A stretch of DNA of 64,000 nucleotides from Paraflavitalea soli (GCF_003555545.1 NZ_CP032157.1:3538546-3602545); one strand, 5' to 3'. Numbered from the stretch's first letter, positions 1-9,290 are shown. Notes: a model not told the origin generated them from the sequence alone. Program-made: numbers and translations.

Positions 1-3000
1 AACGGTCGGTAAAATCTTTCTTTGGTTTGCTGGCGTTGTCGGCTGTTTCAGGCTCTTTGATCAGCATGGCCTCAAAATGCTTGCTGGCAGAGATTACTAC
101 TTTTACGTACTTATAGGAGAGCAATATTTCCAGCCTTTTGAGTTTTTGCTCTGTCGCTTCCAGATCATCCATCTTCATATCAAAATGCCGGATCACGACC
201 GCTGTCTTCCGCAGGGCCGGTTCGTTGTCTTTATGATTATCGAGGTAAGCAACGATCGACTTCCATTGTTTTTCAAACAGGCTACCCTCCTTGCTGCCGG
301 CATCTCCTGCAAACAACAAAGCAATATCGAGGGGAAGGATGGTATAGTTCTCTGCCTGCAGGCTTGCGCGGATCAGGTTGTATTTACCCGAGTTGATGAT
401 CCCCAGCACGTACACATGGTTGACGGGATTGAGGGACCTGATAAATGTCTTGCTGATCATTTCCCGGGTTGCGGTGTCGGTCTTATTAAAGAAAAACACT
501 TTGGGGATGAGTTGTACCAGCAATAAGTAAATGCCTGCCAGGATGAGCCCCATGATCAATATAAGCAGGATATGTATTTCAGGGTCCTGGGCAAAACGGG
601 TTGCCAGCAGGTGAGAAACGGGATGCATTTTCTTGACGGCCAAAATACGGTGGTCACCTTCCGCATAGGTTTTGGTTTTCAAGATATCGATCCTGAACCG
701 CAGGGAATTGGCATACAAGGAATCCTCCCAGGTAAAATTGCCCATCATAGAGTCTTCACCATTCAGGTATTCGATCCTTTTGGCATAGACGGAAAATGAG
801 GGCTTGATAACATTGTATAGTTTGCCAAAGCCCGTAATAGCCCTCTTCAGCGTATCGGTCACCGTATCGCGCACAATGGTATCGGCCAGGTAATTGTAAT
901 GAAAAGGGAAACGATATGATACATCCCAGGAGGTGTCATGTTTATAAAAGCGGTAAGGCTTTTTGTACAGAAGTGTATTGACGAAATCCAACTGCTGGTA
1001 TTTAACGGCGAGCTTCTGTTCTTCACGGAAGGAAAGGGAGAAGAACAGCAAAGTGGGCACAATAGCGGTTGCCAGGATGAACCCAAAAAGTGAATAGTAA
1101 TAATATTGGCGATAAGCCCCTTTACCGATCGTTCTCCCTTTGGGAGGCAGGTACCTGGAGATGGTCCACAGGCCGATCACCAATACAACCTGCGACCAGA
1201 AAAACTGGCCTTCGCCTTCTGTAAGATGCTTCAGAAAGAGTCCTCCGGCCAACAGGTACAAGACGATCAATATCAGTACCGTGAGGTTATTTTTTTCCAG
1301 GCGCCGTAACCGCGCGGCCATGGTGCCGGCTATCCTGTCCTTTTCCATATCGGCCCTGGTATAGACATAATAGGAATAGACAATGAGGATATGGGTGAAG
1401 CCCAGGGAAATGCCCAGCAGGTACAATTCATCGGGCTTATTGGAATAAAAGGAAAACAGGAAGAGCAATAAGGAAGCCAACACAAAAGAGGCAGCAGCTT
1501 TAAGATAAGCATTGCCCCGGTGAAGTTTAGGCTCTACCCAGATAAAAAGGATGGACCTGGACAGCCTCCTGAAACTAAGTATGCGGGTAATGAGTACCAG
1601 CAGCAATATGATACCCATATTGATCAATACGAGGATGGAGCTGGCGCTCATGATATCGAGATCCTGGTTCCAGTTGTTCTCAATGTCATAAAAAGTAACC
1701 AGGTAATAAGGCATGCGGTCTACGGGCTGGGCATAAAACCGGTGGTTGCTCCCGGTATAATGGGCATTGAAATAACCGGCAGCGCCGGTGGTGAGCAGGG
1801 AAGACAGTTTTACATTATCGTTGGACTCCTCCACCAGGTTCTCATTCAGGCTCCTGTTCTCATCATAATGGAAAAGCACATTGCCGCGTGCATCCACCAG
1901 GCAAAAGCCAAACCCATAAGGAAGTAACGGGTTGAAGATGGAACGCAGGGGGGTGCTCATGGAGATCATTTGCATGCTACCCAGGGTAGGTAAGAGCTTT
2001 TTGCGAAGGGCGGAATCTTTAATGATACCGCTGTTTTGCAGCAACTCCTTCAAACGGCTGGGACGGGCAATAATGGCCAGCTTTTGCTGGGATACCCAGG
2101 AAGAAACTGCGGTCAAAAAATATTCCTGGTTATCCCTGCGCAATAAGGCGCCCTGGTCTACTGCCTGGAAATAATCGCGGTTGCGCACATCCACTTTACT
2201 GGGCACAAAGGGATTGTTGGTCCACCGTATAGCCTGCATTCCGTTGCTATCCGTCCATACAATTTGCTCAAAATAACGGTACCTGCTTCCCAGGGAATCG
2301 GGCTTATACGGCAGATCGGCCTTATAAGGTTGATCAGTACCGGTATGGTCTATCCGGTAGTCCGATGCTCCTAGCGGGACATAGAGATCGGGGTAATGAT
2401 TGTTTGGCAAACCACCTTGCTGGTTGATGAGCTTGAGTAATTCACGCTCATCAAGGTCCATTTCGGCCAGGGCATCTTTTATTTCCGACAGGAAGGTTTT
2501 TTGTATACCGGCCGTGAGGGTTCTCAATTGTTCATCAGCAGGTTTCCTGATCAGGAAATAATAGGCATATAGGTTGACCAGGATAATAATGACAATGGAC
2601 CCCATAAGATGCACAGAGATCAGCGAAGTAAGCACATTCCTGGCCAGGAGTGGCTCGGCCCGGGTCATCAAAAACACTTTCAGCAAGGGAAACATGAGGA
2701 TCACGAGCACGATGCCCAATACCAGCCATAAGATGGCATTGCCGGGAATATAACGGCTCTCATCGAGGTAATCTTCCACGGGCATATAGCCGCCGATCAC
2801 AAAATGATGATCGCCCTTTACGGTAAAGGGAACCATGAATAACTTATATTTTTTACCGCCGGTTTCCACCTGCTCAATAGCACCGAACTCTTTGGTCGTT
2901 TGTTTGCTAAGGGTATCCTTCACCAACCTTCCCCTGGCAATGGTAGTAAGGGTATCATGGGAGAGGTTGATCTCGTCGAACAATACGGTATCATTATGGG

Positions 3001-3493
3001 CCAGGAAATAATGATTAAACAGGTCGCGGCGCAGGAAAGACCTGATAAAGCCGGTGACGGGTGCACCTGCCCGGATAGCTGCACCGGTATTAAAAATGAT
3101 CTCCCACTCGTTCAAGTGCTCCAGGGAAAAATCAGCTTGTTTACCCGACACACCGGAATCCCTGAACTGCCGTAAGCCATATTCTTCTTCGATACGGGTA
3201 ATAGCAGGATCGATGGCCCGCTTACGCAGGCTATCGGGCATATCTTTGACCTCCTTCAGAAAGTTGATGCTGTTCTTCTCCGCATACAATTGGATCTTCT
3301 CCCGGATATTGCTTCCCATGCGATTCAATCCACGGAATGACCTTTCGCGGATGGTGCGTTCATTTTGTTTGATGATGACATTCGAGTAAAAATAAAAAGC
3401 CCCTGCAATAACGATCAACGTTATAAAGGCTGGCGCATAACGCTTAATAAACTGTCCGAAGAAATCGGAAAGCGGCTTGAAGATTTTGTACAT
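1..3493 (-). CDS. Large multi-pass membrane sensor-like protein with Cache-like domain and degenerate P-loop (3' end beyond window)
   Basis: An uninterrupted minus-strand frame runs from an ATG at 3493 to the window edge, at least 1164 codons, with no stop inside the window. Translation by eye gives one N-terminal membrane segment (about 20-37), an extracytoplasmic region, two more segments (about 248-313), then a second extracytoplasmic region with a Cache-like signature (VRNRDYFQAV near 430-445, then LTAVSS and KLAIIARP). A cluster of about six segments follows (about 614-820), a third loop, and one segment near 975-1002. The cytoplasmic tail has GIINSGKYN at about 1031, which fits Walker A GxxxxGK except that Tyr replaces Ser/Thr, and a Walker B-like KTAVVIRHFD near 1095. 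No histidine kinase, GGDEF or HTH domain is seen before the edge. I do not recognise the family; a sensory or signalling role is inference. Confidence 0.8.
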   Translation of the reverse strand, partial: MYKIFKPLSDFFGQFIKRYAPAFITLIVIAGAFYFYSNVIIKQNERTIRERSFRGLNRMGSNIREKIQLYAEKNSINFLKEVKDMPDSLRKRAIDPAITRIEEEYGLRQFRDSGVSGKQADFSLEHLNEWEIIFNTGAAIRAGAPVTGFIRSFLRRDLFNHYFLAHNDTVLFDEINLSHDTLTTIARGRLVKDTLSKQTTKEFGAIEQVETGGKKYKLFMVPFTVKGDHHFVIGGYMPVEDYLDESRYIPGNAILWLVLGIVLVILMFPLLKVFLMTRAEPLLARNVLTSLISVHLMGSIVIIILVNLYAYYFLIRKPADEQLRTLTAGIQKTFLSEIKDALAEMDLDERELLKLINQQGGLPNNHYPDLYVPLGASDYRIDHTGTDQPYKADLPYKPDSLGSRYRYFEQIVWTDSNGMQAIRWTNNPFVPSKVDVRNRDYFQAVDQGALLRRDNQEYFLTAVSSWVSQQKLAIIARPSRLKELLQNSGIIKDSALRKKLLPTLGSMQMISMSTPLRSIFNPLLPYGFGFCLVDARGNVLFHYDENRSLNENLVEESNDNVKLSSLLTTGAAGYFNAHYTGSNHRFYAQPVDRMPYYLVTFYDIENNWNQDLDIMSASSILVLINMGIILLLVLITRILSFRRLSRSILFIWVEPKLHRGNAYLKAAASFVLASLLLFLFSFYSNKPDELYLLGISLGFTHILIVYSYYVYTRADMEKDRIAGTMAARLRRLEKNNLTVLILIVLYLLAGGLFLKHLTEGEGQFFWSQVVLVIGLWTISRYLPPKGRTIGKGAYRQYYYYSLFGFILATAIVPTLLFFSLSFREEQKLAVKYQQLDFVNTLLYKKPYRFYKHDTSWDVSYRFPFHYNYLADTIVRDTVTDTLKRAITGFGKLYNVIKPSFSVYAKRIEYLNGEDSMMGNFTWEDSLYANSLRFRIDILKTKTYAEGDHRILAVKKMHPVSHLLATRFAQDPEIHILLILIMGLILAGIYLLLVQLIPKVFFFNKTDTATREMISKTFIRSLNPVNHVYVLGIINSGKYNLIRASLQAENYTILPLDIALLFAGDAGSKEGSLFEKQWKSIVAYLDNHKDNEPALRKTAVVIRHFDMKMDDLEATEQKLKRLEILLSYKYVKVVISASKHFEAMLIKEPETADNASKPKKDFTDR

Positions 3494-3630
3494 AGGCTGT
3501 CTGATAAAGTTCCAGGTACAGGATCACATCATTAACCGGTGGGTACAGATAGCCATAAAAAAGGAGAAGTGCGCGGCGGGGATTGCTTACACTGAAAGAT
3601 AGACAAATATTAGAAGATGACAAAATACAA

Positions 3631-3660
3631 GCTGCGAGCTACGAGCTGCGGGCTACGAGC
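3631..3660. repeat. GCTACGA-type word repeat
   Basis: The spacer between the sensor-like gene and hutG contains alternating GCTGCGA, GCTACGA and GGCTACGAGC words. The same words recur near 9181, 13984 and 47340-47430. The function is unknown. No gene is seen in the 266-base spacer. Confidence 0.6.
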
Positions 3661-3671
3661 GAAATACAGCT

Positions 3672-3765
3672 TTGTTAGTCGCCTTTGGACGGCTTCGACA
3701 GAGTTTATCCCGCTCTGCGGGACTCAGCCTGACATACATTAATAGCCTGACATCCGTTATCAGGC
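3672..3765. repeat. Intergenic repeat with CTTCGACAG core and GCCTGACAT direct repeats
   Basis: The stretch contains GGCTTCGACAG, a small CCCGC-TCT-GCGGG hairpin, and GCCTGACAT twice (3727-3735 and 3745-3753). It ends with TCAGGC, which pairs with the second copy across the hutG stop codon. A related stretch lies at 9200-9290. It resembles the dispersed TTCGACAGGCTCAG-type intergenic repeats common in bacterial genomes. A terminator role for hutG is possible but there is no clear U-tract. Confidence 0.45.
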
Positions 3766-4812
3766 GTTGTTACGACCCTTTACAAAGTCACTTACCAGGT
3801 AGCTCACGAGCTTACCTGTACTATCGTCCTTACGGCCATCGGCCAGTTGGGTAGCGCCTTCGCAGATATGCAGGTAGGCTACATCGCAATTGGCACCGGT
3901 AAAGGTGAGGTATTGACGGGCATGAAGGGGCAGGATACCCGAGGGGGTCATTGCACTGGACAAAGTATGTTCTATACAATCCAGGTCGAGCTCGATGCCG
4001 GTATAATTGTCATCCGTAAAACCGGCAGCATGGGCTACTGCCTGTATGAAGTTGCGCTTTTCGTGCACAAAGATATCTTCGTAGGTAATGAAGTCGAGGA
4101 AAGGGTTGTTAACAATGTCGAGCCATACGTTCTGGGGCAGGTAGCTCTCATGCAGGCCCACAATACAATACTTCTGCAGGTAGCCATCTTCTTCGGCATA
4201 CCGAAAGCCATTACCGCTGTGGCGGCCTTCTGCGGGCCGGAAATCGGAATGGGCATCGAGGTTAATGCTGTTGATCTGCGCAAGCGGCAAAAGGCCGGCT
4301 TTGTGCAATCCTTTGGCAGCGCCTTTAATGAGGGGATAAGCATTGTTGTGGCCTCCTCCGATTATAATAGGTACCTTTTTGTGGGAAGTAATTATTTTGG
4401 TCAACTCTTCTACTTCTTCATCAATGGTGATCACGGCATGGCGGTAGGCATCCACTTTTTCTTCATAGCCGTGGGCATTCTGTTCGATGAGGTATTTAAG
4501 GTCGCCAAAATCAAAATGGCCCAGTAACAGGATATCATCGCCCAGGAGAAAATCATTGCTCTGGATATTTAAGAATGCCGACAAGAAGGGAATCCAGATA
4601 GAATCGGTGCCCCCTACCCCATGGTTGGCCCGCACGCCAATATCTTCGGGAATGCCGATCAATACATAGGCAGCAGTTGATTGTGCGAGGGAAGTTTCCA
4701 GTTGCGATTTATCGACGATCACCTGTATACTTTCACCCATCCTGGTCTCGAATTTTCGCAGCTTGGTAAGAGACAGTACATCTTGCTTATCGTAAAACTT
4801 GAAGTGCTTCAT
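3760..4812 (-). CDS. hutG: Formimidoylglutamase (arginase/ureohydrolase family)
   Basis: This 350-residue protein of the arginase fold should hydrolyse N-formimidoyl-L-glutamate to glutamate and formamide, the last step of histidine degradation. The binuclear metal-site motifs are visible: GGGHNNAYP at 152-160, INLDAHSDFRP at 183-193 and IELDLDCIE at 273-281. The usual SxDxD third motif reads ELDLD here. The substrate call rests on the presence of hutI, hutU and hutH within 14 kb on the same strand; agmatinase or arginase activity is less likely. The start at 4812 gives MKHFKFYDK, with no better in-frame ATG nearby. The gene is about 90 bp downstream of the Gcr-family gene on the same strand, so the two may be co-transcribed. 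Confidence 0.85.
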   Translation of the reverse strand: MKHFKFYDKQDVLSLTKLRKFETRMGESIQVIVDKSQLETSLAQSTAAYVLIGIPEDIGVRANHGVGGTDSIWIPFLSAFLNIQSNDFLLGDDILLLGHFDFGDLKYLIEQNAHGYEEKVDAYRHAVITIDEEVEELTKIITSHKKVPIIIGGGHNNAYPLIKGAAKGLHKAGLLPLAQINSINLDAHSDFRPAEGRHSGNGFRYAEEDGYLQKYCIVGLHESYLPQNVWLDIVNNPFLDFITYEDIFVHEKRNFIQAVAHAAGFTDDNYTGIELDLDCIEHTLSSAMTPSGILPLHARQYLTFTGANCDVAYLHICEGATQLADGRKDDSTGKLVSYLVSDFVKGRNNA

Positions 4813-4900
4813 GGAAGAGAATTTAGAATACAGAATCCAGAATATAACAGCCGGTTTGCCCCAGACTTCCTACTGCTGGAATGGCTGGCAGGGAGGTTTA

Positions 4901-6919
4901 TCAGTTGGGCGTTAATCTTCTTCTCGGTCTGAAAAAATCAAGGGGATGGGAACGGAAAAACTTCCACAATATTCCCAGAAATTCGGGGTAATCCCGCAGT
5001 TTGATACCTCTGGAACGTACAGCCACGATGAATGCCAGTGAAAAACTCACCAGGAAGTTCAGGAAGCCAATGCCCAGTACGCCACATACCACGATGGCCA
5101 TATAACTGAAAGATACATTATTCCAGCCTACACCATACAAACCAATGGAAGTATTGGCGGCGGCAATGGTAATATGCCGTATATCGAAGCCAATGCCAAA
5201 CAGGTCGCCGGCGGTAGTGGCCATGCCGAGAAAGAAACCCAGGGAGATATTTCCTGCCAGGCTACCGGCATGTCCCTCGAGGTAATGGGCAATACGCTGT
5301 AAGCGGGTCTTCGAAACATACTGCCGCAGGAAAGGGTGGGCTGTTAACCGGCGGCCAATACGGCCATAGTTGACCTTGTTCTGTACATAACCAGCAATGA
5401 TGCCGCTGAGAAAGAGGAATACACCGGTGTTGCAGGCGTATAACAGGGAAAGGCTATGCCAGGGATGCTGGGCCTCCAGTAGTTTCATGGCAACTTCACC
5501 ACCTACCATGGGCTTACCAAAGCAAATATCATAGAGCCATGCCAGCAGAAAGGTAACCGGAAATACGATAATAAGGTTGCCTATGAAAGAGGCCATCTGG
5601 CTGCGCGATACTTTGGATACGGTCACCGCCAGATTGTACAGATTGGGGGTATTATCGCCTTTGCGCGTATCGAGGGTGCCGGCCACCGCACTGGCAGTAA
5701 AAGCGGGTTGTTTGGTAGCCAGGGTAGATTTGGTTTCTTCAATAGCCACAAAACCCACGCTATAGTTAACGCTGTATACAAAGCCATGCCAGAAAGGCGC
5801 CATATGCACCTTGCCCAGCAATATTTTGAAGATGGCCACAAAACACACTATGAAGCCGCCCCACATGGCGCTCCCGATCATTTTCCAGTATTCTAACGGA
5901 GAGGAGGTAATATACTTATTGCCCTTCTTTGTTTTATGTTCGGCTATCTGGTACGCCAGGTAACCAGTGGTCTGCGAAAGGAACTCCCACACACTGTTCT
6001 TCCGGTTCTCATAGCGGATCACCTTCATAAAGAGACTGGCCAGACGGGAAGTATCCATCTGCTGGTCTACATCTACTATTTCGAGCACCAGTTGCATGCG
6101 GTCCAGTTTCTGCTCCAGCTGGAAGAGGATAAAGGTCTGGGATAGGCTGGCGCCTCTTTCGGCGGTCTGATCACGGATGTACTGTACCACTTGCAGATCT
6201 TCCTCAAACACCTGCCTGATGCGTTGCAACAAGGTACGCACAGCTTCGTGTGAACCATTGTTCTGCAATAACTCTTTCAACTCATACACCAGGTATTGTT
6301 GCACAGCAAAGGGATTGTCATCCTGTGCTTCTTTGAAAGGGGCATTTTTTACAATGGCATTTTCCCAACCCAGTTGCGCCACCCCTGCCGACAGGACCTG
6401 CAAGGCAACCAATGCCTGCCGGGTGATCACAGGCTCGCGCCCATGAAACGATAATCCTATCATTTCGAAGAATTGCACCCAAAGGTTGTGCCCAATTTGT
6501 TCTACCCATTCATAATCGTTCTTGCGGTAAAACATACGGTCCATTGCATATAGGAAATCATTGGGGTCCTGCAAGGCAGGCAGGAGCTTATGTTTGAAGC
6601 GGGCATAGAGTTCGCGGCCGGCGCCCCGCGACACGGTGATGCCGCTTTCGGTAAGGAGGGGCAGCAGGTTGCTATTGATGAGCTGTGCCAGGATGGCAAT
6701 ACGCAGTTCACTCACTACAGCAGGATTTTCCTGGAGGAAGAACACGGTCTTGCCAAAGTTTTGTACAGCCTCTCCGGGCTTATCGGTTTTGGGACGAATA
6801 AGGCGCATGAAGGCGACCAGGTAATCCAAAGCGGTCTCCCGGTCTTTGAGCGAGACCGATGTTTTGTTTTCCAGGAACTGGGTAAATGGATCGACTTTCT
6901 TTTTCTTCCGGATCTTCAT
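4901..6919 (-). CDS. Gcr-family membrane protein, annotated in databases as site-specific recombinase
   Basis: A 672-residue protein resembling the COG4389 family, named after Neisseria gcr. The N-terminal 330 residues look soluble and helical and begin with a basic stretch (KIRKKKK). The C-terminal half holds roughly six to seven hydrophobic segments and the family signature around 556-590 (GNISLGFFLGMATTAGDLFG, then FDIRHITIAAAN). No tyrosine or serine recombinase catalytic motif is visible, and a polytopic membrane protein is an odd recombinase, so the traditional name should be treated with doubt. It lies between hutI and hutG on the same strand, with a word-repeat spacer upstream. Its role is unknown. 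Confidence 0.75.
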   Translation of the reverse strand: MKIRKKKKVDPFTQFLENKTSVSLKDRETALDYLVAFMRLIRPKTDKPGEAVQNFGKTVFFLQENPAVVSELRIAILAQLINSNLLPLLTESGITVSRGAGRELYARFKHKLLPALQDPNDFLYAMDRMFYRKNDYEWVEQIGHNLWVQFFEMIGLSFHGREPVITRQALVALQVLSAGVAQLGWENAIVKNAPFKEAQDDNPFAVQQYLVYELKELLQNNGSHEAVRTLLQRIRQVFEEDLQVVQYIRDQTAERGASLSQTFILFQLEQKLDRMQLVLEIVDVDQQMDTSRLASLFMKVIRYENRKNSVWEFLSQTTGYLAYQIAEHKTKKGNKYITSSPLEYWKMIGSAMWGGFIVCFVAIFKILLGKVHMAPFWHGFVYSVNYSVGFVAIEETKSTLATKQPAFTASAVAGTLDTRKGDNTPNLYNLAVTVSKVSRSQMASFIGNLIIVFPVTFLLAWLYDICFGKPMVGGEVAMKLLEAQHPWHSLSLLYACNTGVFLFLSGIIAGYVQNKVNYGRIGRRLTAHPFLRQYVSKTRLQRIAHYLEGHAGSLAGNISLGFFLGMATTAGDLFGIGFDIRHITIAAANTSIGLYGVGWNNVSFSYMAIVVCGVLGIGFLNFLVSFSLAFIVAVRSRGIKLRDYPEFLGILWKFFRSHPLDFFRPRRRLTPN

Positions 6920-6979
6920 TTGATAGTATAAATAGTCTGATTTTTTTCAACTTTAAGATTGCCATAAGTAGTTCATAGT

Positions 6980-7042
6980 CGGCAGTCGGCAATCGGCAGT
7001 CGGCAATCAGCAATCAGCAATCGGCAATCGGCAGTCGGCAAT
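6980..7042. repeat. Tandem 7-bp repeat, nine units of CGGCAAT/CGGCAGT/CAGCAAT
   Basis: Nine consecutive heptamers (CGGCAGT, CGGCAAT and CAGCAAT in mixed order) fill the spacer between the Gcr-family gene and hutI. The period is not a multiple of three and no ORF uses it. Related units recur at about 13933-13950. The adjoining 7045-7090 stretch carries GGACAGGCTCAG-type dispersed repeat sequence. Confidence 0.85.
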
Positions 7043-7111
7043 TCTATTGCCTGGACAGGCTCAGCCCATAGCAGGGACAAGCTCTGAGATTGGAAATGAA
7101 TATACAACAAA

Positions 7112-8353
7112 TTACAGCCATTCGCCTTTTATCATTACTTTATCAATGAGGTTGGAGCCAAAAGCATAGGGGTAATAAGCCAGGGAAGGAATGGGCTTTG
7201 TAAGGATCAGGCTGGCTTTTTTGCCGATGGTAATACTCCCCAGTTCCTGACCCAATTCCATGGCATAGGCCCCGTTGAGGGTAGCGGCATTGATGGCTTC
7301 CTCAGGCAGCATTTTCATTTGGATACAACTCATGGCCACCACCAGGTTCATATTGCCACTGGGTGATGAACCGGGATTAAAGTCGCTGGCCAGGGCAATG
7401 GCGCAGCCTGCATCGATGAGGGCGCGTGCCGGTTGAAAAGGCATGCGCAGGAAAAAGGCAGCAGTTGGCAGCAAGGTGCCAATGGTATTGGAATGGGCCA
7501 ATGCCTGAATAGCATCCTCATCCATTGTTTCTAAATGGTCCACACTGATGGCGCCGAGTTTTACCCCCACCTGTGTGCCTTGTGAAAGGTGTAGTTGATT
7601 GGCGTGGATCTTAGGTTTCAGTCCATGGGCCATGCCAGCTTTACAGATCAATGCTGTTTCTTCGGGAGAGAAGAATCCTTCTTCACAAAAGACATCAATG
7701 TAATCGGCCAGTTTTTCCCGGGCGATCACGGGCAGCATGTCCTTGATGATACTGTCAATATATCCCTGGTGATTGGATTTGTATTCCTGCGGGTAGGTAT
7801 GCGCGCCGAGAAAAGTAGCTTTGATGGATAAACCTGATCTTTCTTTCAGTTTTTTGATTACCCGCAGCATCTTCAATTCCCCTTCCACCGTCAACCCATA
7901 TCCACTTTTGATCTCAATAGCGCCGGTGCCCAGTTTACTGAGCTCGTCCAGGCGTGCCCATGCCTGGTTAAACAACAGGTCTTCGGGGGCATCGTTCAGT
8001 TTACGGGCAGAGTTTAAAATACCACCGCCTTTGGCAGCAATGTCGGCATAACTCATACCCCTGATCTTGTACACAAACTCTTCTTCCCGGCTGGCGGCAA
8101 ATACGGTGTGGGTGTGGCTATCGCACCAGGCCGGTAAAACACTGCCGCCTGCAGCATCGAATGTATGGGTGGACGAGAACTTTCCTTTGGGCACGTCTTC
8201 CATGCGGCCATGGCCAGCCACGGTATCGTCTTCTATGATGAGGTAAGCGTTGTCAATACAGGGAAGCTGTGCCAGCTGACTACCGCGCAATACGGCCGTT
8301 TGCTCACGGACATTGACCAGCTGACGGATATTTGTAATGAGTAATGAAGCCAT
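7112..8353 (-). CDS. hutI: Imidazolonepropionase
   Basis: This 413-residue amidohydrolase hydrolyses 4-imidazolone-5-propionate to N-formimidoyl-glutamate, the third step of histidine degradation in the cytosol. The metal-binding CDSHTHTVFA (His80, His82), the substrate-region motif KSGYGLTVEGELKML, KIHANQL near 251 and ASDFNPG near 325 are as in the HutI family. Length is normal. The ATG at 8353 starts MASLLITNIRQLV. The gene is separated from the upstream carbonic anhydrase by a strong hairpin, so it probably has its own promoter, though none was clearly recognised. Confidence 0.93.
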   Translation of the reverse strand: MASLLITNIRQLVNVREQTAVLRGSQLAQLPCIDNAYLIIEDDTVAGHGRMEDVPKGKFSSTHTFDAAGGSVLPAWCDSHTHTVFAASREEEFVYKIRGMSYADIAAKGGGILNSARKLNDAPEDLLFNQAWARLDELSKLGTGAIEIKSGYGLTVEGELKMLRVIKKLKERSGLSIKATFLGAHTYPQEYKSNHQGYIDSIIKDMLPVIAREKLADYIDVFCEEGFFSPEETALICKAGMAHGLKPKIHANQLHLSQGTQVGVKLGAISVDHLETMDEDAIQALAHSNTIGTLLPTAAFFLRMPFQPARALIDAGCAIALASDFNPGSSPSGNMNLVVAMSCIQMKMLPEEAINAATLNGAYAMELGQELGSITIGKKASLILTKPIPSLAYYPYAFGSNLIDKVMIKGEWL

Positions 8354-8391
8354 GGCCTAAAGATAATAAAGATGTAAGATGTATGAAAGCA

Positions 8392-8423
8392 ACCGGCCAG
8401 GCTACTGTTGCAGCCTGGCCGGT
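8392..8423 (-). terminator. Hairpin with 12-bp stem, probable terminator after carbonic anhydrase
   Basis: ACCGGCCAGGCT (8392-8403) and AGCCTGGCCGGT (8412-8423) pair perfectly across an 8-nt loop. It lies 31 bp downstream of the carbonic anhydrase stop. On the minus strand it is followed by TTGCTTTC, a weak U-tract, so efficiency is uncertain. Confidence 0.6.
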
Positions 8424-8454
8424 GATCTATTGTTGTGCGATGTTATTGCTACTA

Positions 8455-9111
8455 TTAATAAGTGGCTACCGCCAATGGGCCTAATACCTTTTCTTTGATG
8501 AACTTCACTTCTCCTGTTTCAACACTATAATACCCTGCTGCAATGCCTATTTCCCCATTTTCATACATCTCTTTTAATATGGGGCTACGTTTTAACACGG
8601 CATCCATTGTATGCAAAGTATTGACATGTGCTACGGCTTCGATGAATTGTGGATTTACGTCATCGCTTCCCTGTTGTTCTTTCACCTTTTCGATGGCAGG
8701 CTGCACCTTTTCCAGTAACCCGGTGAGGTTTCCCAGTTCCACATGGTTACAAGCCCCCTTGATAGCACCGCACTTGGAATGTCCCAGCACCACGATCAAT
8801 TTGGAACCGGCTACTTTGCAGGCAAACTCCATGCTGCCCAGGATATCTTCGTTGATCACATTGCCTGCGATACGCACGCTGAAAACATCACCCAGGCCCT
8901 GGTCGAAGATCAGTTCGGCCGAAGTACGGCTGTCGATGCAGCTCAGGATGACAGCGAAAGGCCATTGGCCTTCTTTGGTGTCATTCACCTGTTCCAACAG
9001 ATTGCGGTTCATTTTGAGGTTATTCATAAACCGGGCATTGCCTTCCTTTAAAAACTGTAATGCCATTTGTGGTGTGGTGGTGGTCTGTGTTTCTTTGCTA
9101 TGGGTTCTCAT
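8455..9111 (-). CDS. Beta-class carbonic anhydrase
   Basis: This 218-residue enzyme interconverts CO2 and bicarbonate using a zinc ion. Zinc-ligand and activating motifs are seen: SCIDSR with Cys58 and Asp60/Arg62, and GHSKCGAIKG with His111 and Cys114. The segment DVFSVRIAGNVI is typical of the beta class. The protein has no signal peptide, so it should be cytoplasmic. The start at 9111 (MRTHSKETQ) leaves a short polar N-terminal tail. It appears to be a single-gene unit ending in the hairpin at 8392-8423. It has no obvious link to histidine degradation. Confidence 0.92.
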   Translation of the reverse strand: MRTHSKETQTTTTPQMALQFLKEGNARFMNNLKMNRNLLEQVNDTKEGQWPFAVILSCIDSRTSAELIFDQGLGDVFSVRIAGNVINEDILGSMEFACKVAGSKLIVVLGHSKCGAIKGACNHVELGNLTGLLEKVQPAIEKVKEQQGSDDVNPQFIEAVAHVNTLHTMDAVLKRSPILKEMYENGEIGIAAGYYSVETGEVKFIKEKVLGPLAVATY

Positions 9112-9151
9112 TGTAAATGATTCTTTATTGATTATTTAATGAAGACAAAAA

Positions 9152-9290
9152 GGCATCGAGGCATAAGGCAATGAGGCAACGAGCGTAGCTTCGATATCCT
9201 TTGACAAGCTCCTTTAGACGACTTCGACAGGCTCTGACAGCCGGCAGGCTCACCGTGGAACGGAATAAACGCCGACATCCGATAATTGAA
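9152..9290. repeat. GGCANNGA words followed by CTTCGACAG-type dispersed repeat
   Basis: From 9152 there are four near-periodic words (GGCATCGA, GGCATAA, GGCAATGA, GGCAACGA). CGTAGCTTCG comes next, then a CGACTTCGACAGGCTCTGACA stretch akin to 3672-3765, with GCCGACATCCG near its end (GCCTGACATCCG at the other copy). No gene is seen in the 212-base spacer 9112-9323. Confidence 0.5.

Noticed and set aside
3847-4527. A 226-codon plus-strand frame opposite hutG
   Set aside because: It is the shadow of hutG, which carries all metal-binding motifs.
4901-6919. Integrative element marked by a recombinase
   Set aside because: No att-like repeats, no tRNA, no mobile genes nearby, and the protein is a membrane protein with no recombinase motif.
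6980-7042. CRISPR array
   Set aside because: The repeat unit is 7 bp with no spacers, so it is a simple tandem repeat.
8392-8423. Operator for hutI
   Set aside because: A GC-rich 12-bp stem with a loop downstream of the carbonic anhydrase fits a terminator better, and it bears no resemblance to the palindrome at 17852.
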